Shown here: positions 1-5,486 of the stretch, piece after piece | How positions within the stretch are numbered: position 1 is the first letter of the stretch | Layout: each line of letters starts with the position of its first letter | Source: SIG480 sp045636165 | Lineage (GTDB): Bacteria > Bacillota > Clostridia > Oscillospirales > JAAYXM01 | Assembly (NCBI GenBank): GCA_045636165.1 | Contig: JAZTWZ010000144.1 | Location: 1-5,486, forward strand | Reading direction: 5' to 3' | DNA length: 5,486 bases | Notes under the pieces: model-generated | Databases searched by the model: none | The model's input: the letters and a program-made list of their open reading frames with translations, nothing else | What the model was told of the DNA's origin: nothing | Position numbers and translations under genes: made by a program

Positions 1-1071
1 CATCCGCGCGCAACAGAGAATATTGACGCTATTATCGAAATTGTATCAACTCTTATCGAAAAGGGCTATGCTTATGAATCAGAAGGCGATGTATATTTCC
101 GTGCGCTCAAGTTCAAGGAGTACGGCAAGCTTTCAAAGCAGCCGCTTGAGGACCTTGTAGCAGGTGCGAGAATTTCTGTTGGCGAAAAGAAAGAGGATGC
201 AACTGACTTTGCTCTCTGGAAGGCCGCGAAGCCGGGTGAGCCGTATTGGGAGTCACCGTGGGGCAACGGCCGTCCGGGCTGGCATATTGAGTGCAGCGCG
301 ATGGCAAACCGTTACCTCGGAAAGACTATCGACATCCACAGCGGCGGTGTTGACCTCACCTTCCCACACCACGAAAACGAGATTGCACAGAGCGAAGCGG
401 CAAACGGCTGCCAGTTTGCAAATTACTGGCTCCATAACGCGTTCCTCAACATTGATAACAAGAAGATGTCGAAATCACTCGGTAACTTCTTTACAGTCCG
501 TGATGCTGCAAAGGTTTACGGATATGAGGCGATTCGCTTCTTTATGCTTTCGGCTCATTACCGCAGCCCGATTAACTACTCTGAAGAATCTCTTATGCAG
601 GCAAAGGCAGCGCTTGAGAGACTCAGTAACGCTCGCAGCAATATGGAATTCATCGCTAAAAACGGCGACGCTTCTCCGATTACGGAAGACGAGAAGAATC
701 TCCTTTCAGGCTTTGATAAATACAGAGAAAAGTTTATCTCTGCAATGGATGACGATATCAACACGGCAGATGCGATTGCGGCAATATTCGAGCTTGTCCG
801 CGATGTAAATACCGCGCTTGCAGGAAATGCTACGGCAGAATTTGCAAAAGAAGCGCTGGGGCGCGTTCTTGAGCTCTGCGAGGTTCTCGGAATTATGGAG
901 AAGAAGGAAGAAGCATCCCTTGATGCAGAGATCGAAGATATGATTGAAAAGCGTCAGGCGGCAAGAAAGGAAAAGAACTTTGCCGAGGCTGACAGAATTC
1001 GCGATGAACTTCAGAAAATGGGAATAATACTTGAGGATACTCCGCAAGGAGTAAAATGGCACAGAGCTTAA
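1..1071 (+). CDS. cysS: Cysteinyl-tRNA synthetase, 3' part (N-terminus cut by window edge)
   Basis: Class I aminoacyl-tRNA synthetase that activates cysteine with ATP and charges tRNA-Cys in the cytoplasm. The frame is open from base 1, giving 356 residues. By comparison with the 461-residue E. coli enzyme about 110 residues are missing, including the HIGH ATP-binding motif and the first zinc cysteine. Numbering from the window edge, the other zinc ligands are visible: Cys98 in GRPGWHIECS, and His123 and Glu127 in FPHHENE. The KMSKS loop is intact at 155-159, followed by GNFFTVRD. The helical anticodon-recognition region follows (AMDDDINT from 248), and a charged C-terminal helix ends in ILEDTPQGVKW, typical of the family. 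The ATG at 301 is internal and is not the start. No frameshift or missing core residue is seen. The cut is an edge effect, not a pseudogene. Identification is very secure. Confidence 0.97.
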   Translation, partial: HPRATENIDAIIEIVSTLIEKGYAYESEGDVYFRALKFKEYGKLSKQPLEDLVAGARISVGEKKEDATDFALWKAAKPGEPYWESPWGNGRPGWHIECSAMANRYLGKTIDIHSGGVDLTFPHHENEIAQSEAANGCQFANYWLHNAFLNIDNKKMSKSLGNFFTVRDAAKVYGYEAIRFFMLSAHYRSPINYSEESLMQAKAALERLSNARSNMEFIAKNGDASPITEDEKNLLSGFDKYREKFISAMDDDINTADAIAAIFELVRDVNTALAGNATAEFAKEALGRVLELCEVLGIMEKKEEASLDAEIEDMIEKRQAARKEKNFAEADRIRDELQKMGIILEDTPQGVKWHRA

Positions 1072-1085
1072 TTTGATGTTCAACT

Positions 1086-1108
1086 GGGCGGAGACTATAT
1101 CTCCGCCC
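1086..1108 (+). terminator. Perfect GC-rich hairpin between cysS and polA (possible leaky terminator)
   Basis: The arms GGGCGGAGA (1086-1094) and TCTCCGCCC (1100-1108) are exact reverse complements, with a 5-base loop CTATA. The hairpin begins 14 bases after the cysS stop and ends 29 bases before the polA start, where an intergenic terminator would sit. However, only three T's follow (CTTTGG), and there is no T-tract on the other strand either, so it does not fit a strong intrinsic terminator. It may be a weak terminator, an RNA processing or stability element, or an attenuator tuning polA relative to cysS. The structure is seen directly; the role is inferred. Confidence 0.45.
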
Positions 1109-1137
1109 GACTTTGGTATAAGAGAGAGGCGAAATGC

Positions 1138-3792
1138 ATGAAAATAATGGTAATAGACGGAAACAGCATAGTAAACCGTGCCTTTTACGGAATAAGAACC
1201 CTTACGAATGCGGAAGGGCTTAATACCAATGCAATTTACGGCTTCCTCTCTATCTATTTTAAAATTCTCGAAGAAGTAAACCCTGACGGGGTCTGTGTTG
1301 CTTTTGACCTCAGAAAACCTACCTTCCGTCACCTTAAATATGAAGGCTACAAGGCAAACCGCAAGGGTATGCCCGATGAGCTTGCAGAGCAGATTGAGCC
1401 ATTAAAGCAGGTTCTTGATGCGATGAATATAATGCGCCTTGAGTGTGAGGGCTTTGAGGCGGACGACATAATCGGAACAATAAGCCGTATATGTGCGGAG
1501 TGCGGCGATGAGTGTGTTATCGTTACGGGTGATCGCGACAGCTTTCAGCTCATTGAAAATGACGGAACAAATGTTCTCCTTGTTTCCTCAAAGATGGGAA
1601 AAACGCTTACTACGCTCTATAACGGTGCAGAGCTTCTTATGAAGTACGGACTTCCGCCCTCTCTTATGCGCGACCTTAAGGGTCTTATGGGAGACACCTC
1701 GGATAACATCCCGGGAGTTCCGGGAATCGGCGAGAAGACCGCGACTGAGCTTGTTTCGAAGTTTGGAGATATTGACTCGATTTATGAGAATATTGACTCG
1801 CCCGATATCCGCGAGTCTGTAAGGAAAAAGCTTCGCGACGGTAAGGACTCAGCATACCTTTCAAAGTTCCTCGGAACTATCGCCCTTGACGCGCCGATTG
1901 ACTTTACGGCAGAAAAGGCAAAGCTTCAAGATGTCGATAATGATAAGCTCTACGCTCTCTTCACACGCCTTGAGTTTAAGAGCTATATAACTCGGCTTGG
2001 GCTTACAACGCCTGAAACTTCAGAACCTGTAAAGATAGTTTCGGAAGGAAAGCTTTTATCCGTTACTTTAAAGGACCGTAAAGCAATATCAGAAGCAAAA
2101 ACTGCACTTTCAGGCAAAAAAGCAGTCGTCGCATGTGCTGACGCGTTTATGGGGTTGGCTCTCGTGTCAGAAGGCGTTGTTTATAAAATTTCGCGCGCGG
2201 AATGTGCGGAAGAAGATTTTTCCGAATTTTTGAGATTCGTCTTTTCAAATGAGGTTGAAAAGACGGTTCACGATAAGAAAAACCTTTACCGACTTCTTGA
2301 AAAAGAGGGGGTAAAGTGTGAAAATGTGACTTTTGACACCGCGCTTGCGGCGTATGTTCTCGACCCGTCACGAAAGAGATACGACATTGTATCGGTTTCT
2401 CATACATTCGGCTGTGACCTTGATATCGATTATGAGAAGATTTTCGACCCTGCATCTTTCTCGCCGCTTACGGGAAGTGAGGACGGGCTTTTCTCTCTTG
2501 AAAATATAGCAACGGCGCTTACCTTTATGGAAGCGGAGATGCGTAAAAAGCTTGCGGAAACGGGAATGGAAAGCCTATATTTTGAGATTGAGGCTCCGTT
2601 TACGGATGTCCTTATAGATATGGAAGAGGCAGGCATAGCTGTTAGGAAGCGTGAGCTTATCGAGTTTGGTGAAAGGCTTTCTGACGAGATGGAGAGACTG
2701 TCGAGCGCGATTTATAAATCGGCAGGGGAAGAATTCAACATCCTCTCGCCAAAGCAGCTCTCGGTAATTCTCTTTGAAAAGCTCGGAATCCCTGCAATAA
2801 AGAAGACAAAAACCGGATACTCAACCGATGCGGATGTTCTTGAAAAGCTTGCGAAGCACCACGAAATCATTCCGCTCATATTGGAGTACCGCAAATATAC
2901 AAAGCTTAAATCTACCTATGCCGACGGGCTTCTGAAATTTATTTCAGAGGCTGACGGAAAGATTCATACAACCTACCAGCAGATGATAACGGCAACGGGC
3001 AGAATCAGCTCGACTGACCCGAATCTGCAGAACATCCCCATCCGTTCGGAGCTTGGCGGAGAGGTCAGGAAGATGTTTGTTCCGGCGTCGGGTGACTTTG
3101 TTCTCATAGATGCCGACTATTCCCAGATTGAGCTTCGCGTTCTTGCACACATAACAAAGGATGAGGAGATGTGCCGTGCATTCCGTGAGGGTGAGGATAT
3201 CCATACGGAGACAGCGTCTTCCGTTTTCGGCGTCGTGAAGAGTGAAGTAACCTCTGAAATGCGAAGAGTTTCAAAGGCTGTCAACTTCGGTATAGTTTAC
3301 GGTATATCAGACTTCTCCCTTGCCGAGGATATCGGCGTTTCAAGAGCTGAAGCGAAGCGATATATTGAGGCATATCTCGAAAGGTTTTCGGGCGTTTCTG
3401 AGTATATGAAGAATATTGTTGAACAGGCAAAGGCAGATGGATATGTTACAACGATGTTCGGCAGAAGAAGATACATCCCAGAGATAACCTCAAAGAATTT
3501 CAATATACGTTCATTCGGAGAGCGTGTTGCGCTCAATGCGCCGATTCAGGGAAGTGCTGCCGATATAATAAAAATCGCGATGATAAGAGTTTCAAAACGC
3601 CTTTCTGAAAGCGGAATCGAGGCAAGACTCATTCTTCAGGTTCACGACGAACTCGTTGTAGAAGCATCGAAGAAAGACGCCGAAGCTGCATCGAAGATTC
3701 TCACCGAGGAAATGGAAAATGCGTGCAGTCTTCTCGTTCCTCTCTGCGCGGATGCAGGAATGGGTGACACCTGGTATGAGGCGAAGAAATGA
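1138..3792 (+). CDS. polA: DNA polymerase I (active 5' nuclease and polymerase domains, degenerate 3'-5' exonuclease domain)
   Basis: Family A polymerase of 884 residues (E. coli 928) that removes RNA primers, fills gaps and serves in excision repair. The 5' nuclease domain (about 1-290) shows its acidic clusters: D7 in VIDGNS, D109-D110 in GFEADD, D132 and D134 in TGDRDSF, D186 and D189 in GDTSDNIPG, then a helix-hairpin-helix (GVPGIGEKT). The middle domain (about 310-470) keeps the fold pattern but lacks the metal-binding acids of exonuclease motifs I-III, so proofreading is probably absent. The polymerase domain (from about 485) has TGRISSTDPNLQNIP, motif A with D660 and E665 in DADYSQIELR, motif B with R709, K713, F717 and Y721, and motif C HDE at 836-838. 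F717 matches E. coli F762. The ATG at 1138 is preceded by AGAGAGG (1123-1129), 8 bases away. The stop overlaps the rimI start. Confidence 0.98.
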   Translation: MKIMVIDGNSIVNRAFYGIRTLTNAEGLNTNAIYGFLSIYFKILEEVNPDGVCVAFDLRKPTFRHLKYEGYKANRKGMPDELAEQIEPLKQVLDAMNIMRLECEGFEADDIIGTISRICAECGDECVIVTGDRDSFQLIENDGTNVLLVSSKMGKTLTTLYNGAELLMKYGLPPSLMRDLKGLMGDTSDNIPGVPGIGEKTATELVSKFGDIDSIYENIDSPDIRESVRKKLRDGKDSAYLSKFLGTIALDAPIDFTAEKAKLQDVDNDKLYALFTRLEFKSYITRLGLTTPETSEPVKIVSEGKLLSVTLKDRKAISEAKTALSGKKAVVACADAFMGLALVSEGVVYKISRAECAEEDFSEFLRFVFSNEVEKTVHDKKNLYRLLEKEGVKCENVTFDTALAAYVLDPSRKRYDIVSVSHTFGCDLDIDYEKIFDPASFSPLTGSEDGLFSLENIATALTFMEAEMRKKLAETGMESLYFEIEAPFTDVLIDMEEAGIAVRKRELIEFGERLSDEMERLSSAIYKSAGEEFNILSPKQLSVILFEKLGIPAIKKTKTGYSTDADVLEKLAKHHEIIPLILEYRKYTKLKSTYADGLLKFISEADGKIHTTYQQMITATGRISSTDPNLQNIPIRSELGGEVRKMFVPASGDFVLIDADYSQIELRVLAHITKDEEMCRAFREGEDIHTETASSVFGVVKSEVTSEMRRVSKAVNFGIVYGISDFSLAEDIGVSRAEAKRYIEAYLERFSGVSEYMKNIVEQAKADGYVTTMFGRRRYIPEITSKNFNIRSFGERVALNAPIQGSAADIIKIAMIRVSKRLSESGIEARLILQVHDELVVEASKKDAEAASKILTEEMENACSLLVPLCADAGMGDTWYEAKK

Positions 3793-4241
3793 TTGAGATA
3801 AGAAAAGCAAATGAAAAGGATATCCCGGCAATTGCCCGTCTTGAAGAAGTCTGTTTTTCTGCGCCGTGGAGCGAAAAAGCGATTTTGGAAACTATGCAGA
3901 GGGAAGAGAGCATCTTCCTTGTTGCGACTAAAGACGGAGCGGTTGCAGGGTATATCGGCTCGTATTTCTGCCATCCCGAGGGCTATATAACGAATGTTGC
4001 AGTTTCGCCATTGTTTCGCCGTCAGAGTATCGGCAGAAAGCTTATCGAGGAACTGATAAAGAGAGGCGAAGAGAAAAAACTCTCGTTCTGGACGCTTGAG
4101 GTCAGAGAGTCGAATGTTCCTGCGATTTCGCTCTATGATTCACTTGGGTTTGAAAAAGTAGGTCGCCGTCCCAGATTTTACAGTAACCCCGAAGAGGCGG
4201 CACAGCTTATGACATATTACATTGATGCATCGGCGAAATAA
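3789..4241 (+). CDS. rimI: RimI-type ribosomal protein bS18 N-alpha-acetyltransferase (GNAT family)
   Basis: A 150-residue single-domain GNAT acetyltransferase. The family transfers acetyl from acetyl-CoA to the N-terminal amine of ribosomal protein bS18, and sometimes other proteins, in the cytoplasm. Visible features are the N-terminal IRKANEKDIPAI and FSAPWSE, typical of RimI, the beta-4 strand and CoA loop ITNVAVSPLFRRQSIGRKLI (67-86), then LEVRESNVPAISLYDSLGF (103-121) and the C-terminal RFYSNPEEAAQLM. E104 and Y116 align with the catalytic base and acid E103 and Y115 of Salmonella RimI. The first glycine of the usual R/Q-x-x-G-x-G CoA loop is Ser80. The ATG at 3789 overlaps the polA stop as ATGA. 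GAGG at 3778-3781 lies 7 bases upstream, inside polA, which supports this start and suggests translational coupling. The tsaD neighbour favours RimI over a generic GNAT protein. Confidence 0.93.
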   Translation: MIEIRKANEKDIPAIARLEEVCFSAPWSEKAILETMQREESIFLVATKDGAVAGYIGSYFCHPEGYITNVAVSPLFRRQSIGRKLIEELIKRGEEKKLSFWTLEVRESNVPAISLYDSLGFEKVGRRPRFYSNPEEAAQLMTYYIDASAK

Positions 4242-4257
4242 GTCGGCGGTGTGTGGA

Positions 4258-4262
4258 AAGGA
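4258..4262 (+). promoter_or_regulatory. Ribosome binding site that fixes the tsaD start
   Basis: AAGGA, within the purine run GGAAAGGA (4255-4262), lies 7 bases before GTG 4270. It decides between that GTG and the in-frame upstream candidates TTG 4222 and ATG 4225, which lie inside the rimI end, have no such site at proper distance and would add 16 or 15 residues unlike any TsaD N-terminus. Confidence 0.8.
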
Positions 4263-4269
4263 TAAAGAA

Positions 4270-5277
4270 GTGAAAATTCTTGCAATAGAGAGCTCGTGTG
4301 ACGAGACTGCCGTAAGCATAGTTGAAGACGGCAGGAAGATTTTTTCGAATGTGATTCTTTCTCAGGCTGATATGCACGCGCTGTATGGCGGCGTGGTACC
4401 TGAGATTGCATCGAGAAAGCATATTGAGTGTATAAGCTCGCTTACGGATAAAGCGTTTGCTGATGCGCATCTTACAAAAGAAGATATCGACGCAGTTGCG
4501 GTTACATACGCGCCCGGGCTTATAGGTGCGCTTCTTGTTGGAGTGGGTTTTGCGAAGGCTCTTGCTTTCTCGCTCGGAAAGCCGCTTATCCCCGTGCATC
4601 ATATTCGCGGGCACATTGCGGCAAACTATCTCGCGTTTCCATCCCTTGAGCCGCCGTTTCTCTGCCTTGTCGCATCGGGTGGACATACCTTGCTCGTTGA
4701 TGTTATATCATATACTGAGTTTAAAATTCTCGGCTCAACTCGCGACGATGCCGCAGGAGAGGCTTTTGACAAGTGTGCCAGAGTTCTCGGTGCGGGGTAT
4801 CCGGGCGGAGCAAAGATTGACGCGCTTGCAAAGAACGGCGATAAAAAGAAGTACAAGCTTCCGCGAGCACATATAGATGGTGCAGAGCTTGATATGTCCT
4901 TTTCAGGGCTTAAAACAGCTGTCATAAATATTGCTCACAAGGCGCAGCAGAAGGGCGAGGAGATTGATCGTGAGTCGCTTGCAGCGTCGTTCTGTGATGC
5001 GGTATGCGATGCTCTTGTTCCTAGAACAATGGAAGCGGCAAGGATAACAGGTCGTAAAAAAATAGCTATTGCCGGAGGTGTTGCCGCAAACTCATTCCTG
5101 CGCGAGAGGCTTCAAAAAGAGGCGAAAAGTTCCGAAATTGAGCTTTTCTTCCCACCGCTTTCACTGTGCGGTGACAATGGCGCGATGATAGCTTCTCAGG
5201 CATATTATGAGTTTTTACAAGGGAATATCGCAAAAAGCGACCTTAACGCCAAGGCAACTCTGTCAATCGATTTTTAA
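4270..5277 (+). CDS. tsaD: tRNA N6-threonylcarbamoyladenosine (t6A) transferase subunit TsaD
   Basis: Kae1/Qri7/YgjD-family ASKHA-fold protein. With TsaB and TsaE it transfers the threonylcarbamoyl group from TC-AMP to A37 of tRNAs that read ANN codons. From GTG 4270 the protein is 335 residues (E. coli 337) and opens with KILAIESSCDETAVSIV, the family N-terminus. The metal ligands are present: H111 and H115 in VHHIRGH, and D302 in LCGDNGAMIA (usually CTDNGAM). Other family landmarks are GGVVPEIASRKH (40-51), APGLIGALLVG (81-91), SGGHT (136-140), GDDAAGEAFDK-like DDAAGEAFDK, and GGVAANSFLRERL (from 269). The gene lies 28 bp after rimI, a common partner; tsaB and tsaE are not visible and should be elsewhere in the genome. 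No intrinsic terminator is apparent after the stop. The identification is very secure and the start is well supported by its ribosome binding site. Confidence 0.97.
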   Translation: MKILAIESSCDETAVSIVEDGRKIFSNVILSQADMHALYGGVVPEIASRKHIECISSLTDKAFADAHLTKEDIDAVAVTYAPGLIGALLVGVGFAKALAFSLGKPLIPVHHIRGHIAANYLAFPSLEPPFLCLVASGGHTLLVDVISYTEFKILGSTRDDAAGEAFDKCARVLGAGYPGGAKIDALAKNGDKKKYKLPRAHIDGAELDMSFSGLKTAVINIAHKAQQKGEEIDRESLAASFCDAVCDALVPRTMEAARITGRKKIAIAGGVAANSFLRERLQKEAKSSEIELFFPPLSLCGDNGAMIASQAYYEFLQGNIAKSDLNAKATLSIDF

Positions 5278-5403
5278 GAAGATAATTTTTCGATATTATG
5301 TAAACTTAATAGCCGTTATCCGACATTGTGAAAAGTGCGATACGCAGGTTGGTTAAAAATGTAAAAACAGCTTGAAAGGTTTGGGAATAAAGCGATTGAG
5401 AGC

Positions 5404-5433
5404 TGTGGAAAAACTTGTGGAAAATGTGGATAA
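5404..5433 (-). promoter_or_regulatory. Cluster of three DnaA-box-like sites
   Basis: Three 9-mers stand in the same orientation: TGTGGAAAA at 5404-5412, TGTGGAAAA at 5416-5424 and TGTGGATAA at 5425-5433. Read on the minus strand the third is TTATCCACA, an exact match to the classical DnaA box, and the others are TTTTCCACA, a one-mismatch variant found in many bacterial origins. The gaps are 3 and 0 bases. Such head-to-tail clustering in a non-coding region suggests cooperative DnaA binding, either in an origin of replication or in a DnaA-regulated promoter. The sites are seen directly; binding is inferred. Confidence 0.75.
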
Positions 5434-5473
5434 CTATTTGTAGAACAAATTATCTCAAAAATTTACGTAAACT
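5434..5473. other. AT-rich stretch beside the DnaA boxes (possible DNA unwinding element or promoter region)
   Basis: This 40-bp stretch begins directly after the third box and has 31 A/T (78%), clearly above the flanking genes. It includes a 6-bp inverted repeat ATTTGT-AGA-ACAAAT (5436-5450). An AT-rich tract next to a DnaA-box cluster is where strand opening occurs at bacterial origins. The same composition would also suit a promoter for the next gene, although no convincing -35/-10 pair could be found. The role is inferred. Confidence 0.35.
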
Positions 5474-5476
5474 GAC

Positions 5477-5482
5477 AGAGGT
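5477..5482 (+). promoter_or_regulatory. Ribosome binding site for a gene starting just beyond the right edge
   Basis: AGAGGT lies 4 bases from the window end, followed by TAAA-type A-rich spacer. It resembles the AGAGG site of polA and GAGG of rimI. With normal spacing a start codon would fall within the first few bases outside the window. The gene cannot be identified from here; dnaA is a candidate only because of the DnaA boxes upstream. Confidence 0.5.
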
Positions 5483-5486
5483 AAAA

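Noticed and set aside
164..808. Long + strand open frame (214 codons) overlapping cysS in another frame
   Set aside because: It lies wholly within the well-conserved cysS frame, its translation is Arg/Ser/Thr-rich with no domain, and it has no independent context.
706..1332. Minus-strand open frame of 208 codons across the cysS end and polA start
   Set aside because: It is antisense to two confident genes and the hairpin gap, and its translation shows no recognisable family; it is a shadow frame.
1769..1800. 11-bp direct repeat ATATTGACTCG at 1769-1779 and 1790-1800
   Set aside because: It is in frame within polA and encodes the similar peptides DIDS and NIDS after the helix-hairpin-helix; with two copies only, chance or local coding similarity explains it.
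4222..4269. Upstream in-frame starts for tsaD (TTG 4222, ATG 4225)
   Set aside because: They overlap the rimI end, lack a placed ribosome binding site and would add residues before the conserved KILAIESSCDET N-terminus; GTG 4270 has AAGGA 7 bases upstream.
4207..4686. Minus-strand open frame of 159 codons opposite tsaD
   Set aside because: It is antisense to conserved TsaD motifs, and its basic, low-pattern translation looks like a by-product of codon use.
5316..5335. Further DnaA-box-like words TTATCCGACA and TGTGAAAAG upstream of the main cluster
   Set aside because: The first matches only with an inserted base and the second has two to three mismatches; neither is strong enough to call alone.
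5278..5403. Terminator, promoter or small gene between tsaD and the DnaA boxes
   Set aside because: T-runs after the tsaD stop have no adequate stem before them, TATTAT at 5294-5299 and TTGAAA at 5372-5377 have no partner at 16-18 bases, and no supported small open frame is present; TGCG-ATA-CGCA (5336-5346) is too short to call.

Overview
The window holds four genes, all on the + strand and tightly packed: the 3' part of a cysteinyl-tRNA synthetase gene (cysS), a complete DNA polymerase I gene (polA), a RimI-type N-acetyltransferase gene (rimI) and the tRNA threonylcarbamoyladenosine gene tsaD. A 209-bp non-coding stretch carries the right end. The genes look like ordinary chromosomal housekeeping genes of a low-to-mid GC Gram-positive anaerobe, most likely a Clostridia-type Firmicute (Oscillospiraceae/Ruminococcaceae-like). 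This placement is an inference from purine-rich Shine-Dalgarno sites before the starts, a GTG start, a polA whose proofreading domain has lost its catalytic residues (as in many Firmicutes), and protein style. No species can be named from the sequence alone.

Layout: cysS runs in from the left edge and stops at 1071. A 66-bp gap with a perfect 9-bp GC-rich hairpin (1086-1108) separates it from polA (1138-3792). The polA stop overlaps the rimI start by 4 bases (ATGA), so these two are probably translationally coupled. A 28-bp gap with a clean ribosome binding site leads into tsaD (GTG start at 4270, stop at 5277). No clear promoter lies inside the run, so polA-rimI-tsaD are probably one transcript, perhaps with cysS by read-through past the hairpin.

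Functionally the set is information processing: tRNA charging (CysS), Okazaki-fragment maturation and repair (PolA), ribosomal protein acetylation (RimI) and the universal t6A37 tRNA modification (TsaD). rimI-tsaD is a familiar pair in bacteria, usually with tsaE and tsaB in front; here polA occupies that position and tsaB/tsaE are not in view.

The most interesting part is the right end. After tsaD, three DnaA-box-like 9-mers stand head to tail within 30 bp (5404-5433), one a perfect match to the consensus. They are followed by about 40 bp that are 78% A+T and then a ribosome binding site (5477-5482) right at the edge. This is the architecture of a DnaA-controlled promoter or an origin of replication just upstream of a gene, possibly dnaA, but the gene itself is outside the window. 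I saw no previously undescribed protein system, mobile element, CRISPR array or RNA gene.
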